Shown here in pieces: positions 38,838-38,888 of a stretch of 38,888 nucleotides of DNA; the first letter of the stretch is position 1, and each line of letters begins with the position of its first letter. A program made the position numbers and the translations under genes. Source of the DNA: Candidatus Aenigmatarchaeota archaeon (GTDB taxonomy: Archaea; Aenigmatarchaeota; Aenigmatarchaeia; CG10238-14); assembly GCA_017610225.1 (NCBI GenBank), contig JAFCCM010000026.1, positions 1 to 38,888 of the forward strand, written 5' to 3'. A model generated the notes under the pieces. The model was not told the origin of the DNA. It made no database searches and saw only the letters and a list, made by a program, of their open reading frames with translations.

Positions 38838-38888
38838 ATATCATAAAAGGTTAACGATTGAGTTCAGCGAACGGGGTTTTTCGCTCCG

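Noticed and set aside
1..38888. CRISPR array
   Set aside because: No regularly spaced direct repeats with unique spacers were seen; repeats found are dispersed pairs.
1..38888. Bacterial chromosome instead of phage
   Set aside because: Metabolic genes such as prs, pyrG, pncB and hpt could suggest this. The fused UDG-PolB, homing endonucleases with fragments, many micro-genes, ThyX with bS21/GroES and missing housekeeping context favour a large phage.

Overview
This window looks like part of a large, AT-rich genome of a tailed bacteriophage (jumbo or huge-phage type), not a bacterial chromosome. The grounds are: a family-B replicative DNA polymerase fused to a family-4-like uracil-DNA glycosylase; several related homing-type endonucleases and their decayed fragments; many very small or overlapping genes; virus-style nucleotide genes (ThyX, a dATP/dGTP diphosphohydrolase-like protein); and a long block of glycosylation genes. 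Ribosome binding sites are strong AGGAG-type. Two lipoproteins, one with a glycine zipper and a Trp-rich C terminus, hint at a Gram-negative host. This is inference; no structural gene lies here to place the phage.

Layout. 1-8.7 kb (minus strand): a homing endonuclease cut by the window edge, ThyX, GroES-like co-chaperonin, ribosomal protein bS21 homologue, QueE, the UDG-PolB fusion, an unknown protein, a glycosyltransferase, small zinc-finger and hypothetical proteins, and a PIG-L-type deacetylase. 8.8-15.2 kb (plus strand): a small ORF, an unknown protein, a Vsr-like homing endonuclease whose ribosome binding site is locked in a hairpin, a PyrE-like phosphoribosyltransferase, a KamA-like radical SAM protein, a YqeY-like protein, nicotinate phosphoribosyltransferase, then a tRNA-Gln(UUG) and two tRNA-like elements. 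15.2-22.1 kb (minus): PRPP synthetase, nucleoside deoxyribosyltransferase-like protein, dATP/dGTP diphosphohydrolase-like protein, CTP synthase, an HNH endonuclease, a lipoprotein, a broken dCMP deaminase, hypoxanthine phosphoribosyltransferase and a shortened QueC. 22.3-25.0 kb (plus): a coiled-coil membrane protein, a coiled-coil protein, a DnaJ-like zinc protein and a 3D-domain protein. 25.1-26.8 kb (minus): a glycosyltransferase and an archaeo-eukaryotic primase-like protein. 26.9-27.8 kb (plus): three small genes including a lipoprotein. 27.8-38.8 kb (minus): one tightly packed glycosylation operon.

How it fits together. One theme is nucleotide and PRPP economy: Prs makes PRPP, and PyrE, NAPRT and Hpt consume it; ThyX and CTP synthase supply pyrimidines; QueC and QueE point to 7-deazaguanine chemistry. 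The second theme is the 27.8-38.8 kb operon. It pairs two carbon-carbon aldolase families (HMGL/DRE-TIM and DapA/NanA) with a CMP-acylneuraminate cytidylyltransferase-like enzyme, a nucleotide-sugar dehydrogenase, a DegT-type aminotransferase, a GNAT acetyltransferase, methyltransferases and several glycosyltransferases. I infer that it makes and transfers an unusual CMP-activated keto-acid (ulosonic-acid-like) sugar.

Signals outside genes are notable. There is a 51-nt structured repeat with a compensatory base-pair change, an exact 44-nt repeat, an exact 65-nt promoter-like repeat lying next to terminators, a recurrent TTCTATATATATTA palindrome in divergent intergenic regions, and a recurrent GAACAAA-plus-A/T motif just upstream of ribosome binding sites. 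No CRISPR array and no rRNA were seen.
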